Source of the DNA: Nitrospirota bacterium
GTDB taxonomy: Bacteria > Nitrospirota > Thermodesulfovibrionia > Thermodesulfovibrionales > Dissulfurispiraceae
Reading direction: 5' to 3'
Assembly (NCBI GenBank): GCA_021847795.1
Contig: JAJZPZ010000010.1
Location: 1 to 47,643, forward strand
Length of the DNA: 47,643 bases
The first letter of the stretch is position 1. Every line of letters begins with the position of its first letter. Of the stretch, positions 23,722 to 33,104 are shown piece after piece. The position numbers were made by a program, and so were the translations under genes. The notes below the pieces were generated by a model, which was given only the letters and a program-made list of their open reading frames with translations, did no database searches and was not told the origin of the DNA.

Positions 23722-24381
23722 CTACCTTATCCGGTGAATGCCCTCAATCTCGCCAGCTTTCTGGATAACTCGTCCGTATTGGAGTCGCCACTGTAGAGCA
23801 TTGGATATTGTCAGATATCCTTGCTTTGGAGGCTTTTTGATGATTTCCTCCGCAATGGACCGGGCTCCAATCTCATCCACCGGCAAGTTTTTGTCTTGCA
23901 TGAGTGCTACCAGATCATCTATATTCCCTTCATTGTTAAGAACACGCAAAACTTCTTTTGTCATCTGAAAATCAGCTGTTCTGTCTTTTTCTACAAATAT
24001 TGTATGTTGCATATTCAACCGGCCGGTATGTCCTTTTTGGTCATCAGTCTTGTCATAGACAAATATTAAAAGGCTATAGCCGAGCCCATAAATTTTCTGT
24101 CTTGCCGCCTTGTATGGACAGGAAGACTGTGGTTGGCGGATACTTGTTACTTTCATATCTACGTGGAGGCCGGGGAAATCAATCCCGGATGCTGAGTTCC
24201 CTAGCTCAAAATTGTATTTTGACAACAAATACTGCATGAATTTATGCTCAAGATAGGTTCCGACAGCTTTCCCATCAGTTACACCGTATACGCTTGGCTC
24301 ATCATAGGTACTTTCCACCTCGGCAAATTTGGCGGCCTCAGCGAGAAGGATCGTAATATCAAGTTTATTCTTTTTCGGCAT
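23722..24381 (-). CDS. Predicted Type II restriction endonuclease, PD-(D/E)xK fold
   Basis: A 219-residue soluble protein. E45 in a helix (TYLEHKF), D68 (GIDF), and D75-M-K77 (HVDMKVTS) make a plausible PD-(D/E)xK metal site: Glu, Asp, then D-x-K separated by a short turn. The strand-turn-strand pattern fits this fold. The gene lies 3 bases upstream of a DNA methyltransferase on the same strand, the expected arrangement for a restriction pair. Specificity cannot be predicted. GGAGATTAAGAG precedes the ATG. A non-restriction nuclease of a wider defence complex is the alternative, given the ATPase gene upstream. Confidence 0.75.
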   Translation of the reverse strand: MPKKNKLDITILLAEAAKFAEVESTYDEPSVYGVTDGKAVGTYLEHKFMQYLLSKYNFELGNSASGIDFPGLHVDMKVTSIRQPQSSCPYKAARQKIYGLGYSLLIFVYDKTDDQKGHTGRLNMQHTIFVEKDRTADFQMTKEVLRVLNNEGNIDDLVALMQDKNLPVDEIGARSIAEEIIKKPPKQGYLTISNALQWRLQYGRVIQKAGEIEGIHRIR

Positions 24382-24595
24382 CTCTTAATCTCCAGTTATG
24401 TATTATGGCACAGCTTATCATTATCGGTGCAGGTTGTTCAATTGCCTTTGATTATGCCGTTATTATTATTCATGCACAACGCAGACGCAACCTGTTTGCC
24501 GGGTTGACGGCCTGGTTGAAGTCTGTCTTCAGCCACAGCCTAAGTTGTTTAAGTTGGCATGTCCCATAGTTGCCCACTCTCGACGGCATGCTTGG
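24382..24595. other. Spacer inside the restriction island
   Basis: A 214-base gap between the ATPase stop and the nuclease start. I see no convincing gene, promoter or terminator. A short plus-strand frame starting near 24404 (MAQLIIIGAGCS) is open but antisense to the operon and unsupported. Confidence 0.5.
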
Positions 24596-25870
24596 TTACC
24601 CAGCATCTATCTGCCCACCCGCTGCTTCAGCCTCGCGAATAAGATCCTCCCAGGGCCACTTCACAGTAGCATAGCGGCGGTAGAGGAGCAATTGCCTATC
24701 GACGACGGTTACTTCTTCGGTAGCCGGGCTGTATCCCAAAATCAGGCCGCGGCCATCTTCATCCACTTGCAGTTCTTGAAGCTTTTCAAGAATAGCTTTC
24801 AAATTTCCATACTGAATTCTATTTTGGCGTCTGACAACGCGTTCTAAAATAGTGCGCGCATTAATCCCCTTCACAAGTTCATCGTCGGCAGCTTCCATCA
24901 GGACTGCCATAGCGTGGGCATAAATGCCTGTTGCATTCTTGCGTGTTCTTATTCCTGCCGCAACGCGCTTGGCGAACTGTTGGTAAACAGGATTCAGTTG
25001 ATCAGCATAAACCATGCTCGCACCGTCAACATTATCTTTATTCTCAACTTTCTTCTTGAGCATGCCTTTTTCATGAATACCCGCTTCATCAAGAGTAAGA
25101 AGCGTGAGTTGCTGAAGCAAGCCTGCGTTGGAATATGACAGCGATACGAGCTGCTCTTCGATTGCAGGGGCAAATGAAACGTGAAGTGCATCACCACCTT
25201 TCGTCAAGATTCGCTGTAAATCATCGCTAATCCAATCTATGGATATTTCCATTACCCTTCCAGTTAGATCGGGATTAAGATGAAGCAGCAGATTTGTCTC
25301 GGACCACACACCAATTATGATCACAAACACACCGTAGTCCCAAAGTGCCTTCAAATCAAATGCGAAGTTTCGGCGATCCTCTGTGGACATATAATGGAAA
25401 TCTTCAATAGCAAGACGACGACCAGATGCTCTGAGAATATCAGCAATATAGCGTAGATCATTAATATCATGTCCGGCGACCTTTTGCTCAGTTGAAGTAG
25501 TTGAATCTTTTCCGATTGATGCAGCTATGCCTGCTTTAGCGAGGAGTACAGCACCAGCTTCTCCAGTTGCGGAAAGACTGGCTTTGAAAACACCTTGCCG
25601 TGATTCCTTGATGTTGATGTTTATGTTTAATTGAGAAAGCGCATCAACGTATATGTCCGTAAAGGGTTTACGAAGTCGGCACTGTATGGTAATAGGGTCG
25701 GACAAGACTTTCTGTCTAAGCCACGATTTTCCGCACTTTGAGGGGCCGCGAATTGCTAAATGAGTCGTGCGTTTAAGCATTGTGGATAGGGTGCTATCGA
25801 GGTTCCCGCGGTCAACATATGAATAGTCTCTTACACCCGGGGAAATTCCAAATACTTCATCTGTTCTCAT
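24596..25870 (-). CDS. P-loop ATPase associated with a restriction-modification pair
   Basis: A 424-residue protein. Walker A is GPSKCGKS (42-49) and a Walker B-like RLAIEDFHY lies at 152-160, with the acidic pair E156/D157. Residues about 95-125 form a small Ala/Gly-rich insert, and the C-terminal 130 residues look helical with a possible winged-helix end (NLKAILEKLQELQVDEDGRG). Layout suggests a STAND/AAA-type ATPase, not a helicase; no nuclease motif is seen. It is the first gene from a clear promoter (25918-25946), before the nuclease and methyltransferase genes. I do not recognise a named family. Its ribosome site is AAAGGAGGCGCT. Confidence 0.75.
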   Translation of the reverse strand: MRTDEVFGISPGVRDYSYVDRGNLDSTLSTMLKRTTHLAIRGPSKCGKSWLRQKVLSDPITIQCRLRKPFTDIYVDALSQLNININIKESRQGVFKASLSATGEAGAVLLAKAGIAASIGKDSTTSTEQKVAGHDINDLRYIADILRASGRRLAIEDFHYMSTEDRRNFAFDLKALWDYGVFVIIIGVWSETNLLLHLNPDLTGRVMEISIDWISDDLQRILTKGGDALHVSFAPAIEEQLVSLSYSNAGLLQQLTLLTLDEAGIHEKGMLKKKVENKDNVDGASMVYADQLNPVYQQFAKRVAAGIRTRKNATGIYAHAMAVLMEAADDELVKGINARTILERVVRRQNRIQYGNLKAILEKLQELQVDEDGRGLILGYSPATEEVTVVDRQLLLYRRYATVKWPWEDLIREAEAAGGQIDAG

Positions 25871-25917
25871 AGCGCCTCCTTTATGATAGTGTCAACCAGT
25901 TATTAGATAGTTTCTCG

Positions 25918-25946
25918 ATAATATCAGAAAGCTATTGCGTGGTCAA
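25918..25946 (-). promoter_or_regulatory. Sigma-70 promoter of the ATPase-nuclease-methyltransferase island
   Basis: On the minus strand TTGACC (25941-25946) and TATTAT (25918-25923) are separated by exactly 17 bases. The predicted transcript start (about 25911) is 40 bases before the ATPase ATG, which has a strong ribosome site. Confidence 0.72.
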
Positions 25947-25953
25947 GAAATCA

Positions 25954-26052
25954 TATTAGTCATTAGCCACACTTGACATAACTTTTTAATTTCCGGCAGA
26001 TCATGTTTTGGCTAATATTCCAATTGTAATATTAGTCTGGAGATGACTAATA
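25954..26052. promoter_or_regulatory. Cluster of TATTAG(T/C)C half-sites (operator array)
   Basis: CTAATATT (26012-26019) and AATATTAG (26028-26035) form a perfect 8-base inverted repeat with an 8-base spacer. TATTAGTC (26030-26037) and GACTAATA (26045-26052) form a second perfect one with a 7-base spacer, sharing a half-site with the first. Further half-sites are TATTAGTC (25954-25961), and ATTAGCCA (25962-25969) which mirrors TGGCTAAT (26009-26016). The array sits just upstream of the island promoter. Confidence 0.65.
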
Positions 26053-26242
26053 CCATGCACAAGAAGTTGATAATGTCAGGCTTGAAAAAGTGAAATTAAA
26101 CGACGAGATTGCCGCGTCGCTCGCAGGAAGTACTCCGCAGATATTGAAAGCGCGAGGTGGTCTCAATAGCTATGGAAAACCTTAAAAACATTTCGCTTCC
26201 TGATGCAATGTTTGCAATGTGGCAACCGGATAGACCCGGAGA

Positions 26243-27055
26243 TTAAACAAACCTTCTCTGCCGCACCGCCTCATAGATGCAGATGGAGGCTGCTGTTGCG
26301 ACATTCAGGCTTTCCGCTTTGCCGATGATCGGTATCCTGATCAGGTCCGCCGCCTTTTTCCTTAAGGCGTTGCTCACGCCATGGGCTTCGTTCCCTAAGG
26401 CGATTGCCGTGGGTTGCCTGAAGTCATGCTCATAGACCGAGCGCTCCGCGCGTATATCCGCTAAACACAACCTTATCCCCCTGCCGTCGAGATAGCCGGC
26501 AAGGGCGTCATGTCCGGCATACGCGACAGGAATATTGAACAGGCTTCCTGCAGTTGCCCTGATGCTTTTCGGATTCAGCGGGTCGCAGGTCCCGGGGAGG
26601 ATTACCACCGCGTCCGCACCCGCTGCATCGGAAACCCGGATGATCGTGCCGAGGTTCCCCGGGTCCTGAATGCCGTCGCACAGGACAAGGAGGGGCTTCG
26701 CTTTATACTGTATGGCGTCAAGCTCCACGGCATTGTGTGATACAACCGCAATGATCCCCTGGGGCGCCTCGGTATCGGCCAGTTTCAGCAGCACGCTTTC
26801 AGATATTTCCACGAGCGGTTGGGAAAGATCCGCAGCAGCCTTTGCCTGCTGTATGAGGCGCCGTCCCTCCTCCTGCAATGCAAAGGCCTCAGTGAACAGT
26901 ATCCTTTCGACGTGCGCTTCCGGGGACCTGATCGCCGTATCAACAAGATGGGGCCCTTCAATCAGAAAGGTATTCGGCCTTTCCGTCCTTTTCTTTATCC
27001 GCATAATCTCTTTTACCAGCGGATTTGCAGGGCTTGTGATCTTTGCGCACCGCAT
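26243..27055 (-). CDS. TrmH/SpoU family RNA 2'-O-methyltransferase
   Basis: A 270-residue SPOUT enzyme. The N-terminal substrate-binding domain (NTFLIEGPHLVDTA) is followed by the trefoil-knot domain: LVLCDGIQDPGNLGTIIR (motif 1), AIALGNEAHGVS (motif 2) and IPIIGKAESLNVATAASI (motif 3). It methylates a ribose 2'-OH in rRNA or tRNA; the exact site cannot be told from motifs (RlmB-like or RlmH-unrelated TsnR-like both fit). Its start overlaps the hybrid kinase stop by one base (TAATG), so it is co-translated with a signalling gene. Confidence 0.93.
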   Translation of the reverse strand: MRCAKITSPANPLVKEIMRIKKRTERPNTFLIEGPHLVDTAIRSPEAHVERILFTEAFALQEEGRRLIQQAKAAADLSQPLVEISESVLLKLADTEAPQGIIAVVSHNAVELDAIQYKAKPLLVLCDGIQDPGNLGTIIRVSDAAGADAVVILPGTCDPLNPKSIRATAGSLFNIPVAYAGHDALAGYLDGRGIRLCLADIRAERSVYEHDFRQPTAIALGNEAHGVSNALRKKAADLIRIPIIGKAESLNVATAASICIYEAVRQRRFV

Positions 27056-30000
27056 TATGTATCAAGCACCTCCCGGACTTTTCTCAGCAGCTCGTTCGGC
27101 ATGACCGGCTTCGAGATGAAATTCATGCTCTCGTCAAGGACCCCTTTTTTGTGGATGATATCCGCAGTGTACCCGCTGGTAAAGAGCACTTTCACATCCG
27201 GGCTCACTTTCTTCAGTTCCTCGTAGGCTTCCTTGCCGTTCTTCCTCGGCATTACGACATCCAGGATTACCAGCCGGATAGTATCCCTGCTGTTCATGAA
27301 TTTCTCTATTGCGTCCTTCCCATCCGTTGCCTCTATGACCGTATAGCCGAAACCCTCAAGCATATTCTTCATAGACCTCCTCACAGCAGCCTCGTCTTCA
27401 GCCACAAGGACCACCTCGGACCCGCCGGGAGGAAGAGACGTATCGGTCATGGAACTCTCAAGCACCTTCATTCTGATCAAGGGCAAATATATCCTGAATG
27501 TCGTACCTTTCACCTGTTCGCTGTAGACATTGATGTAGCCGTTGTGCTGCTTGACTATACCGAATACTATCGAAAGGCCGAGGCCCGTGCCTTTCCCTGT
27601 CTCCTTGGTGGTAAAGAAGGGCTCGAAGATCTTTTCTTTTGTCCTCTCATCCATGCCGGTCCCTGAATCGGAAACGGAAACCAGGGCGTACTCCCCGGCC
27701 CTGCCATACCCGTGGGTTTTAACAAACTCCGTGTCCAGATGCACGAGTTCCGTTGTTATGTATACCTCGCCGCCGGCAGGCATTGCGTCTTTTGCATTAG
27801 TGACCAGGTTCATGAGCACCTGCTCGATCTGCAGGCTGTCCGCAACGACCGGCAAATCATAACAGGCCGGCATGATTTTCAGGTCTATATCCTCGCCGAT
27901 CAGGTTTTTCAGGAGTTTGCCGGCCCTCTTGATGATTTCATTGATGTTAACGGTTTTCGGATTGATGAGCTGCTTCCTGCTGAAAGCCAGGAGACTACGG
28001 GTCAGGTTGGCTGCGCCTGCGGCTGAATCCAGTATCTCCTCCACATATGCCATGAGCGGATTGTTCTTGTCCATCCTTATCTGCAGCATATAGACATAGC
28101 CCATGATAGCGGTCAGGATATTGTTGAAGTCGTGGGCAATCCCTCCTGCAAGCTGACCGACTGCCTCCATTTTTTGAGCATGGCGGAGCTGGTTTTCGAG
28201 CCTCATGCCCTCGGTTATATCCTCTCCCGAACTGAGCGTACCGGTGATATTACCCTCTTCATCCCTCAGGACCGTATTGTGCCAGGCAATGGTCCGCTCC
28301 ACTCCGCCCTTTGTGAGAACGAGGTTCTGATGATCCTCGAACAATTCTATTTCCTTTGAAACCAGCCTGGAAAACCTGTCCCTCGATTCCTCCCTTACGG
28401 CTTCCGGCACAAATGTATCAAACCAGTTTTCACCTATGATCTCTCTTTCCCCATACCCGAGCATCTCACAACCCTTCCTGTTGATCAGGGAAATCTTCTG
28501 ATCGGCATTGATGACAACGATCATAACTCCCGCAATATCCAGATAGCTCTGGGCGTTGTCCTTTTCCCTCTGCAATCTTTCATTCGTAGTTTTGTGCCCG
28601 GTGATGTCCCTGACGATCTCGATACCGGCTATGATCTTACCGTCCCCATTCCTCAAGGGAGAAGTGGTGATCTCATAATAGGATTTTCCTTTTTCCAGGG
28701 GCAGCCACCTTTCGGCCTTATGGATTTCCCCGTCCCTGAAAGACAGCTCAACAGGACACCCCTCGCACACCTTGTCCCTTTTTTCATAGGCGATATAACA
28801 GAATTCCCCGGCATGGTCTCCGACAAAATTCTTATGGATCCGGTTTTGGTATAAAACCCTGAAGTCTGTATCCTGGATGCTGATGCCGTCTCCGATAGCG
28901 GCAAGTATAGCCTCTGATTTTGCCTTCTCCTCCTCAACGTTTTTCAGGGTTGCCAGCAAGGTTGCTTCCGTGCGCTTGTGCTCCGTGATATCAATCGCAA
29001 TCTCAAGCCTGACGGTGCGGCCGTCCACCCACCTGATCGCCCTGTCGGAAATCGAGTACCACCGCCCGCTGCTTGCATGAAGAAACTCCCGGGAATGGAT
29101 GCCTGATGGAGTTCCCCCGGCATCCAGGAGTTTATCGTTGGCGCAGAGCTTGCACGGCCCGCCCAGGCTCCTTCTGAATACCTGCCAGCAGATTTTGCCC
29201 TCTACATTACCGAACATATCCCGCAGGTACTTATTCGCGTAAAGGACCTCATAGGTCTCCATGTCCGCAGCATAGACCGCGGCGTCGAGGCTGTCCAGCA
29301 CCGCTGTAAGCCTTTCCTGAGATTCCTCAAGCTTTATCTCGGACCTCCTGCGTGCGGTAATATCCTTCATAACGTGGACAACGCCGACGATATTGTTGTC
29401 TTTATCAAACCGGGCCAGCGCCTTTATCTCGATGAACTTTTTTAAATGCGGTTCAAAAATTTCGCTCACCGTATTGATGCCGCTCTGCAGGGTCTTGCAG
29501 CTCGGGCATCCTGAGGGCGGGCAATCCGTTCCGTGATAGGAAACAAAGCATTTTTTGCTCAGGATCATGGAAAATGAGACCCCCAGGAGCTCTGTCGCAG
29601 CCTTATTGGCGCGTATGATATTGAAATCCCGGTCATGGATTGTGATGGCGTCATTGATTATATCAAAGGTCTCTTCCCACTCATTCTTTGCCTTCTCGAT
29701 CAGATCCTGCATTTTTCTGCGTTCCGCTTCGCTATGCTCGATCTTACTGCTGATGAACTGGGATATCTCGGACACAATCGCGCTGACCACAACAATGAAC
29801 AGAAGGGTTATCATCATTCCTATCAATGCAGGATTGCTGTGAGCCTGACTGAAGACAACGATATTGAGCCAGTCCTCTACAAAAAATATCGCAATGGTAA
29901 GGGGAAGGAAGGCCCGCATCATGCGGGCGTGTATTGACGGCCCGACCAGCGGCCTCAGGGGCCAGAACCAGGGACCCGCCGCAGCGATCATTCCTATGCC

Positions 30001-30615
30001 GAGGACCGCAAAGGCAAAGGCAGTTGCAAACGCTACCGGTATTATTCCCCCGCCGTAAAAAAACGGAGTGCCGTATAGATAACCGAGCAGCGTCACCAAT
30101 CCGCTGAAGGCTACACACGCGGCAAGAGCAGCAGCAGTGCCCTTTAAGTCTTTCTTCCCAGAATTGAAGAAGAACATGAGAATGGCAAGGGCCGCTGCTG
30201 CAAAGGTCACGGCGGTTACAGGGGACATGTATCCGACAGGGATCTCTCCCAATCTGCCTGAAGCGTGCAGGAGCAGGCTGTCGATGCCGGAATCAACTCC
30301 TGTGAGGGACCTGGCAAGGGAAAGAGCGCTGATCATAAGCACAAAAAAAGCGGCAAGGACCGAAAGCCTGCTGTATAGCCTGTGTGACTTCCTGTAGCTC
30401 CTGACATGGACCAGCAGGGCACCGCCCAGCAGGGTAAAGCTGAAAGCGGTATTGGGGGCTATAGGCAGATAATCCGGCCGGATGCTGATAAGAGATTGCC
30501 AGCCAAGGGCCCAGCCCAGCACGGCGATACAGCCGACGTACATGGTAATTACGCCGCAGGTCAGCGCCACACTGCTGTATATATCTCCGGATTGCACCGT
30601 GCTTTCACTTTCCAT
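27055..30615 (-). CDS. Membrane PAS-repeat hybrid histidine kinase
   Basis: About 1186 residues. Residues ~10-290 hold eight or so transmembrane helices (a MASE-like sensor), then four PAS domains (~310-795), a HisKA domain with H828 ([14 protein letters not shown]), an HATPase domain (~920-1045) with DSGTGM and GTGLGL boxes, and a C-terminal receiver (1067-1186, phospho-acceptor D1119 in LVILDVVMP). The first three PAS domains each carry a cysteine set, for example [15 protein letters not shown] and CEGCP. The ATG at 30613-30615 was chosen for its AAGGAGGGG site, 11 codons inside the longest frame. A sigma-54 promoter match (30746-30761) precedes it, and the NtrC-type regulator upstream is a likely partner. 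Confidence 0.92.
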   Translation of the reverse strand: MESESTVQSGDIYSSVALTCGVITMYVGCIAVLGWALGWQSLISIRPDYLPIAPNTAFSFTLLGGALLVHVRSYRKSHRLYSRLSVLAAFFVLMISALSLARSLTGVDSGIDSLLLHASGRLGEIPVGYMSPVTAVTFAAAALAILMFFFNSGKKDLKGTAAALAACVAFSGLVTLLGYLYGTPFFYGGGIIPVAFATAFAFAVLGIGMIAAAGPWFWPLRPLVGPSIHARMMRAFLPLTIAIFFVEDWLNIVVFSQAHSNPALIGMMITLLFIVVVSAIVSEISQFISSKIEHSEAERRKMQDLIEKAKNEWEETFDIINDAITIHDRDFNIIRANKAATELLGVSFSMILSKKCFVSYHGTDCPPSGCPSCKTLQSGINTVSEIFEPHLKKFIEIKALARFDKDNNIVGVVHVMKDITARRRSEIKLEESQERLTAVLDSLDAAVYAADMETYEVLYANKYLRDMFGNVEGKICWQVFRRSLGGPCKLCANDKLLDAGGTPSGIHSREFLHASSGRWYSISDRAIRWVDGRTVRLEIAIDITEHKRTEATLLATLKNVEEEKAKSEAILAAIGDGISIQDTDFRVLYQNRIHKNFVGDHAGEFCYIAYEKRDKVCEGCPVELSFRDGEIHKAERWLPLEKGKSYYEITTSPLRNGDGKIIAGIEIVRDITGHKTTNERLQREKDNAQSYLDIAGVMIVVINADQKISLINRKGCEMLGYGEREIIGENWFDTFVPEAVREESRDRFSRLVSKEIELFEDHQNLVLTKGGVERTIAWHNTVLRDEEGNITGTLSSGEDITEGMRLENQLRHAQKMEAVGQLAGGIAHDFNNILTAIMGYVYMLQIRMDKNNPLMAYVEEILDSAAGAANLTRSLLAFSRKQLINPKTVNINEIIKRAGKLLKNLIGEDIDLKIMPACYDLPVVADSLQIEQVLMNLVTNAKDAMPAGGEVYITTELVHLDTEFVKTHGYGRAGEYALVSVSDSGTGMDERTKEKIFEPFFTTKETGKGTGLGLSIVFGIVKQHNGYINVYSEQVKGTTFRIYLPLIRMKVLESSMTDTSLPPGGSEVVLVAEDEAAVRRSMKNMLEGFGYTVIEATDGKDAIEKFMNSRDTIRLVILDVVMPRKNGKEAYEELKKVSPDVKVLFTSGYTADIIHKKGVLDESMNFISKPVMPNELLRKVREVLDT

Positions 30616-30745
30616 TGCAGCCCCTCCTTGAAGCGATGCCAGCCCCATTTGTTATTATATCAGCTTTCTCAGCAGCAGCAGGCCGCGCGCATCATCTTCC
30701 CATACCTCCGCTCTATGTGCTGCTTAATAACGCAGGTGCAGTATG

Positions 30746-30761
30746 AGCAAGAGGGATGCCA
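30746..30761 (-). promoter_or_regulatory. Sigma-54 promoter match upstream of the hybrid kinase
   Basis: On the minus strand TGGCATCCCTCTTGCT matches the -24/-12 consensus TGGCAC-N5-TTGCW at all but one of the defined positions, with the right GG-GC spacing. It lies about 130 bases before the kinase start codon and directly downstream of a gene for a GAFTGA-containing sigma-54 activator. Confidence 0.6.
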
Positions 30762-30845
30762 AAACCTATGTCTTTGATTTAGTGCTGTAAGTCAAGGGCG
30801 CTCTTTTGGGGGAGGGATGGCATTATGCGACACTGCGGCAAAATG

Positions 30846-32216
30846 CTATAGCTGAATACGATATTGTTTCAGTTTTCTGAGGAGGGTTGAATAATCTATC
30901 TGCAATATGGATGCAGCCTTTCTCTTATTTCCTTTTGTGGCGGTAAGGGCCTGGCTTATAGCTGCTGTTTCAGCTTCCTTGAGGCTCGCACAGGGGCCCC
31001 CGCTTCCCCTGAGAGCGCTGCAATCTCCCCTACCGCTGCAGCTGTTGCCGATTACCCTTTTCACCTGCTCTTTCCCTATGGCATAGCTTTCGGAAACAAG
31101 GGCGAGCCTGCGCATAACGTTTTTCAGTTCCCTCACGTTACCGGGCCAGGAATAATGCAGCAGGCTCTCCATTGCCGCGGCATCCGTCACCTGGACCGGT
31201 TTCCCCAGTTCTTCAGCTGCTCCTCTCAGGAACTTCTGCGCCAGGAACGGGATGTCCTCAAGCCTCTCCCTGAGGGGCGGGATGGTTATGATAAACTCTC
31301 CAAGCCGGTAGAACAGGTCCTCCCTGAAATTTTTTTGCAGGACCAATTGGCTGATATCCGTATTTGTTGCGGCAATGATCCGGGTATTTATACTGAGGGG
31401 AGCGCTGCTGCCCAGCGTGCAGACTTCCCTCTCCTCGACAACCCTGAGGAGCTTGCTCTGCAGGTAGGGGGACATATTTTCGAGTTCGTCTATGAAAATA
31501 GTCCCGTTGCCGGCGTTTTCAAAAAATCCCTTTTTCCTTCTCTCAGCCCCGGTAAACGCGCCTTTTTCATAACCGAACAGCTCGCTTTCGATAAGGGTTT
31601 CGGGGATTGCGCCCATATCCACAGTCACGAAAGGCCCTGCCGATCTGCTGCTCAGGTTGTGGATCACGCGGGAAAAAAACGACTTGCCCGTCCCCGTCTC
31701 TCCCTGGATGATAACCGAGAAATCACTCTTTGCAATCTGCCTTATCTGCTTAATAACCGTCTGTATCGATGGGCTCTTTCCGAAGATATCCTGGAAGGAC
31801 GCTTCCATTGCCCTGTTGAGCCTTCTCACTTCTCTTTCCAGTTCGTACTTCTCAAGCGCCCTGTTCAACGACATCAGGAGGGCGTCGAAATCAGGGGGCT
31901 TGAGGATGAAATCGTATGCCCCGAGCTTGATTGATTCAACTGCGGTGGGGATATCGCCATGCGCAGTCACAATAATGATGGGGATGCAGGGGTCCGCCTT
32001 TTTCAGTTCCTGCATGGTCTCAATGCCGCTCATGCCGGGCATCTTGAGGTCTAGGAGAACGGTTGCGGGACTATCCTTTTTAAAAACCTCCAGGGCCTGT
32101 GCCCCGCTTTCAGCTTCCAGGGGAACAAATCCGCCGGCCGCCAGGATTTCGCCGAGGATGTTCCTTATCTTCCTCTCATCATCAACAATCAAAACCTTGT
32201 TCATCTCTGCGTTCAT
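30846..32216 (-). CDS. NtrC-family sigma-54-dependent response regulator
   Basis: A 456-residue regulator: receiver (about 5-120) with phospho-acceptor D56 (VLLDLKMPG), AAA+ domain (about 145-375) with Walker A GETGTGKS and the sigma-54-contacting GAFTGA loop, and a Fis-type helix-turn-helix at the C-terminus (KGNKRKAASILQIDYSTLL). All parts needed to activate sigma-54 promoters are intact. Its start is coupled to the site-2 protease gene (TAATG overlap). A hybrid kinase gene follows after 230 bases that contain a sigma-54 promoter match, so autoregulation is plausible. A close paralogue starts at 46485. Confidence 0.94.
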   Translation of the reverse strand: MNAEMNKVLIVDDERKIRNILGEILAAGGFVPLEAESGAQALEVFKKDSPATVLLDLKMPGMSGIETMQELKKADPCIPIIIVTAHGDIPTAVESIKLGAYDFILKPPDFDALLMSLNRALEKYELEREVRRLNRAMEASFQDIFGKSPSIQTVIKQIRQIAKSDFSVIIQGETGTGKSFFSRVIHNLSSRSAGPFVTVDMGAIPETLIESELFGYEKGAFTGAERRKKGFFENAGNGTIFIDELENMSPYLQSKLLRVVEEREVCTLGSSAPLSINTRIIAATNTDISQLVLQKNFREDLFYRLGEFIITIPPLRERLEDIPFLAQKFLRGAAEELGKPVQVTDAAAMESLLHYSWPGNVRELKNVMRRLALVSESYAIGKEQVKRVIGNSCSGRGDCSALRGSGGPCASLKEAETAAISQALTATKGNKRKAASILQIDYSTLLRKLKQYRIQL

Positions 32217-33067
32217 TATACTAATTTAAAAGGCGCCGGGATAAAGGTGATCACGAAGATGATAAGAGAGAATAATCCTATAAATTGTCTTTTCGGGTCA
32301 AGGGGAACCTCCCAATGGAGCACCGGGGGGTGCTTGATTCCCAGGATGAGCATCAGTACAGCCCACATAAGCCACCCCTCCCAGCCGGAATTCCCGAGTA
32401 CAGCAGAGATCCCGAGGAACAGAAGGACGGAAACGAGGACCATGGACAGATACCGGTGCTTCTCGCCGAGAACGGCATACGCTATATGCCCGCCGTCGAG
32501 CTGCCCGATGGGTAGAAGGTTCAGGGAGGTGACAAAAAGCCCGATCCATCCGGCAAAAGCGACAGGATGCAGCAACACGTCATAGTGTTCGGGAGTAGCC
32601 CCCATGATCACCTTGGAAAGAAAGGAAAATAAAAGAGAGTCCCCAAGGCTGAGCGTGCCTGCGGCATTGGACAGGGGCACAACGCTCGACATGCTGAGGC
32701 CGGCAATACAGGCGATGAGGGAAATAATGAACCCCGCAATCGGGCCGGAGGCCCCTATGTCCACAAGCGCCTTTCTCGTAATAATGGGGGACTTCATCTT
32801 GATAAAGGCCCCGAAAGTCCCGATAAGGGTGGGAGAAGGGATGAAATAAGGGAGTGTTGCCTCTGTGTGGTGTTTCCTGGAAGCGATATAATGCGAGAGT
32901 TCATGGCAAAGGAGTATGGTCATCAGGGTGCCGGCAAAGGGAAATCCCTCTATTATCCTGCCGGGCATCTTAAATATGTTCACTCCCTTTTGCAGGGCGC
33001 CGGCAGCGAGGGTTGTTGCAAAAGTGGCAACAAAGAGGACGATGTGGAGATAAGGTATTTTTTTCAT
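32216..33067 (-). CDS. Site-2 protease family intramembrane metalloprotease
   Basis: A 283-residue multi-pass membrane protein of the M50 family. The zinc site is HELSH (55-59) in the second helix, and the third ligand Asp is in NLLPIGQLDGGH near residue 193; both are intact. No PDZ domain is present, so it belongs to the short S2P group, not RseP. It would cut transmembrane segments of regulatory or membrane proteins. The stop codon overlaps the start of the NtrC-type regulator by one base, hinting at a joint signalling unit. It is 37 bases downstream of rimO. Confidence 0.92.
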   Translation of the reverse strand: MKKIPYLHIVLFVATFATTLAAGALQKGVNIFKMPGRIIEGFPFAGTLMTILLCHELSHYIASRKHHTEATLPYFIPSPTLIGTFGAFIKMKSPIITRKALVDIGASGPIAGFIISLIACIAGLSMSSVVPLSNAAGTLSLGDSLLFSFLSKVIMGATPEHYDVLLHPVAFAGWIGLFVTSLNLLPIGQLDGGHIAYAVLGEKHRYLSMVLVSVLLFLGISAVLGNSGWEGWLMWAVLMLILGIKHPPVLHWEVPLDPKRQFIGLFSLIIFVITFIPAPFKLV

Positions 33068-33104
33068 TTCAGATCTATGATTTTACGTCCCCAGGCTGCA
33101 ATCA

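Larger units (their letters stand above)
25871..26242. other. Regulatory space upstream of the restriction island
   Basis: A 372-base gap before trmH's 3' end. It contains the island promoter (25918-25946) and palindromic sites (25954-26052). The rest (26060-26242) holds only very short plus-strand frames (for example 26043-26093 and 26172-26246), some with plausible codons but none recognisable. It could contain decayed remains of a small regulator or antitoxin, but this is not shown. Confidence 0.5.

Noticed and set aside
24404-24580. Plus-strand frame starting MAQLIIIGAGCS
   Set aside because: Looks superficially like a Rossmann or SIR2 start but is antisense to the island operon, short, and lacks the rest of any such domain.
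26043-26246. Short plus-strand frames upstream of the ATPase gene, considered as a controller protein or antitoxin
   Set aside because: Each is at most about 32 codons, in different frames, with no helix-turn-helix; at best decayed remains.
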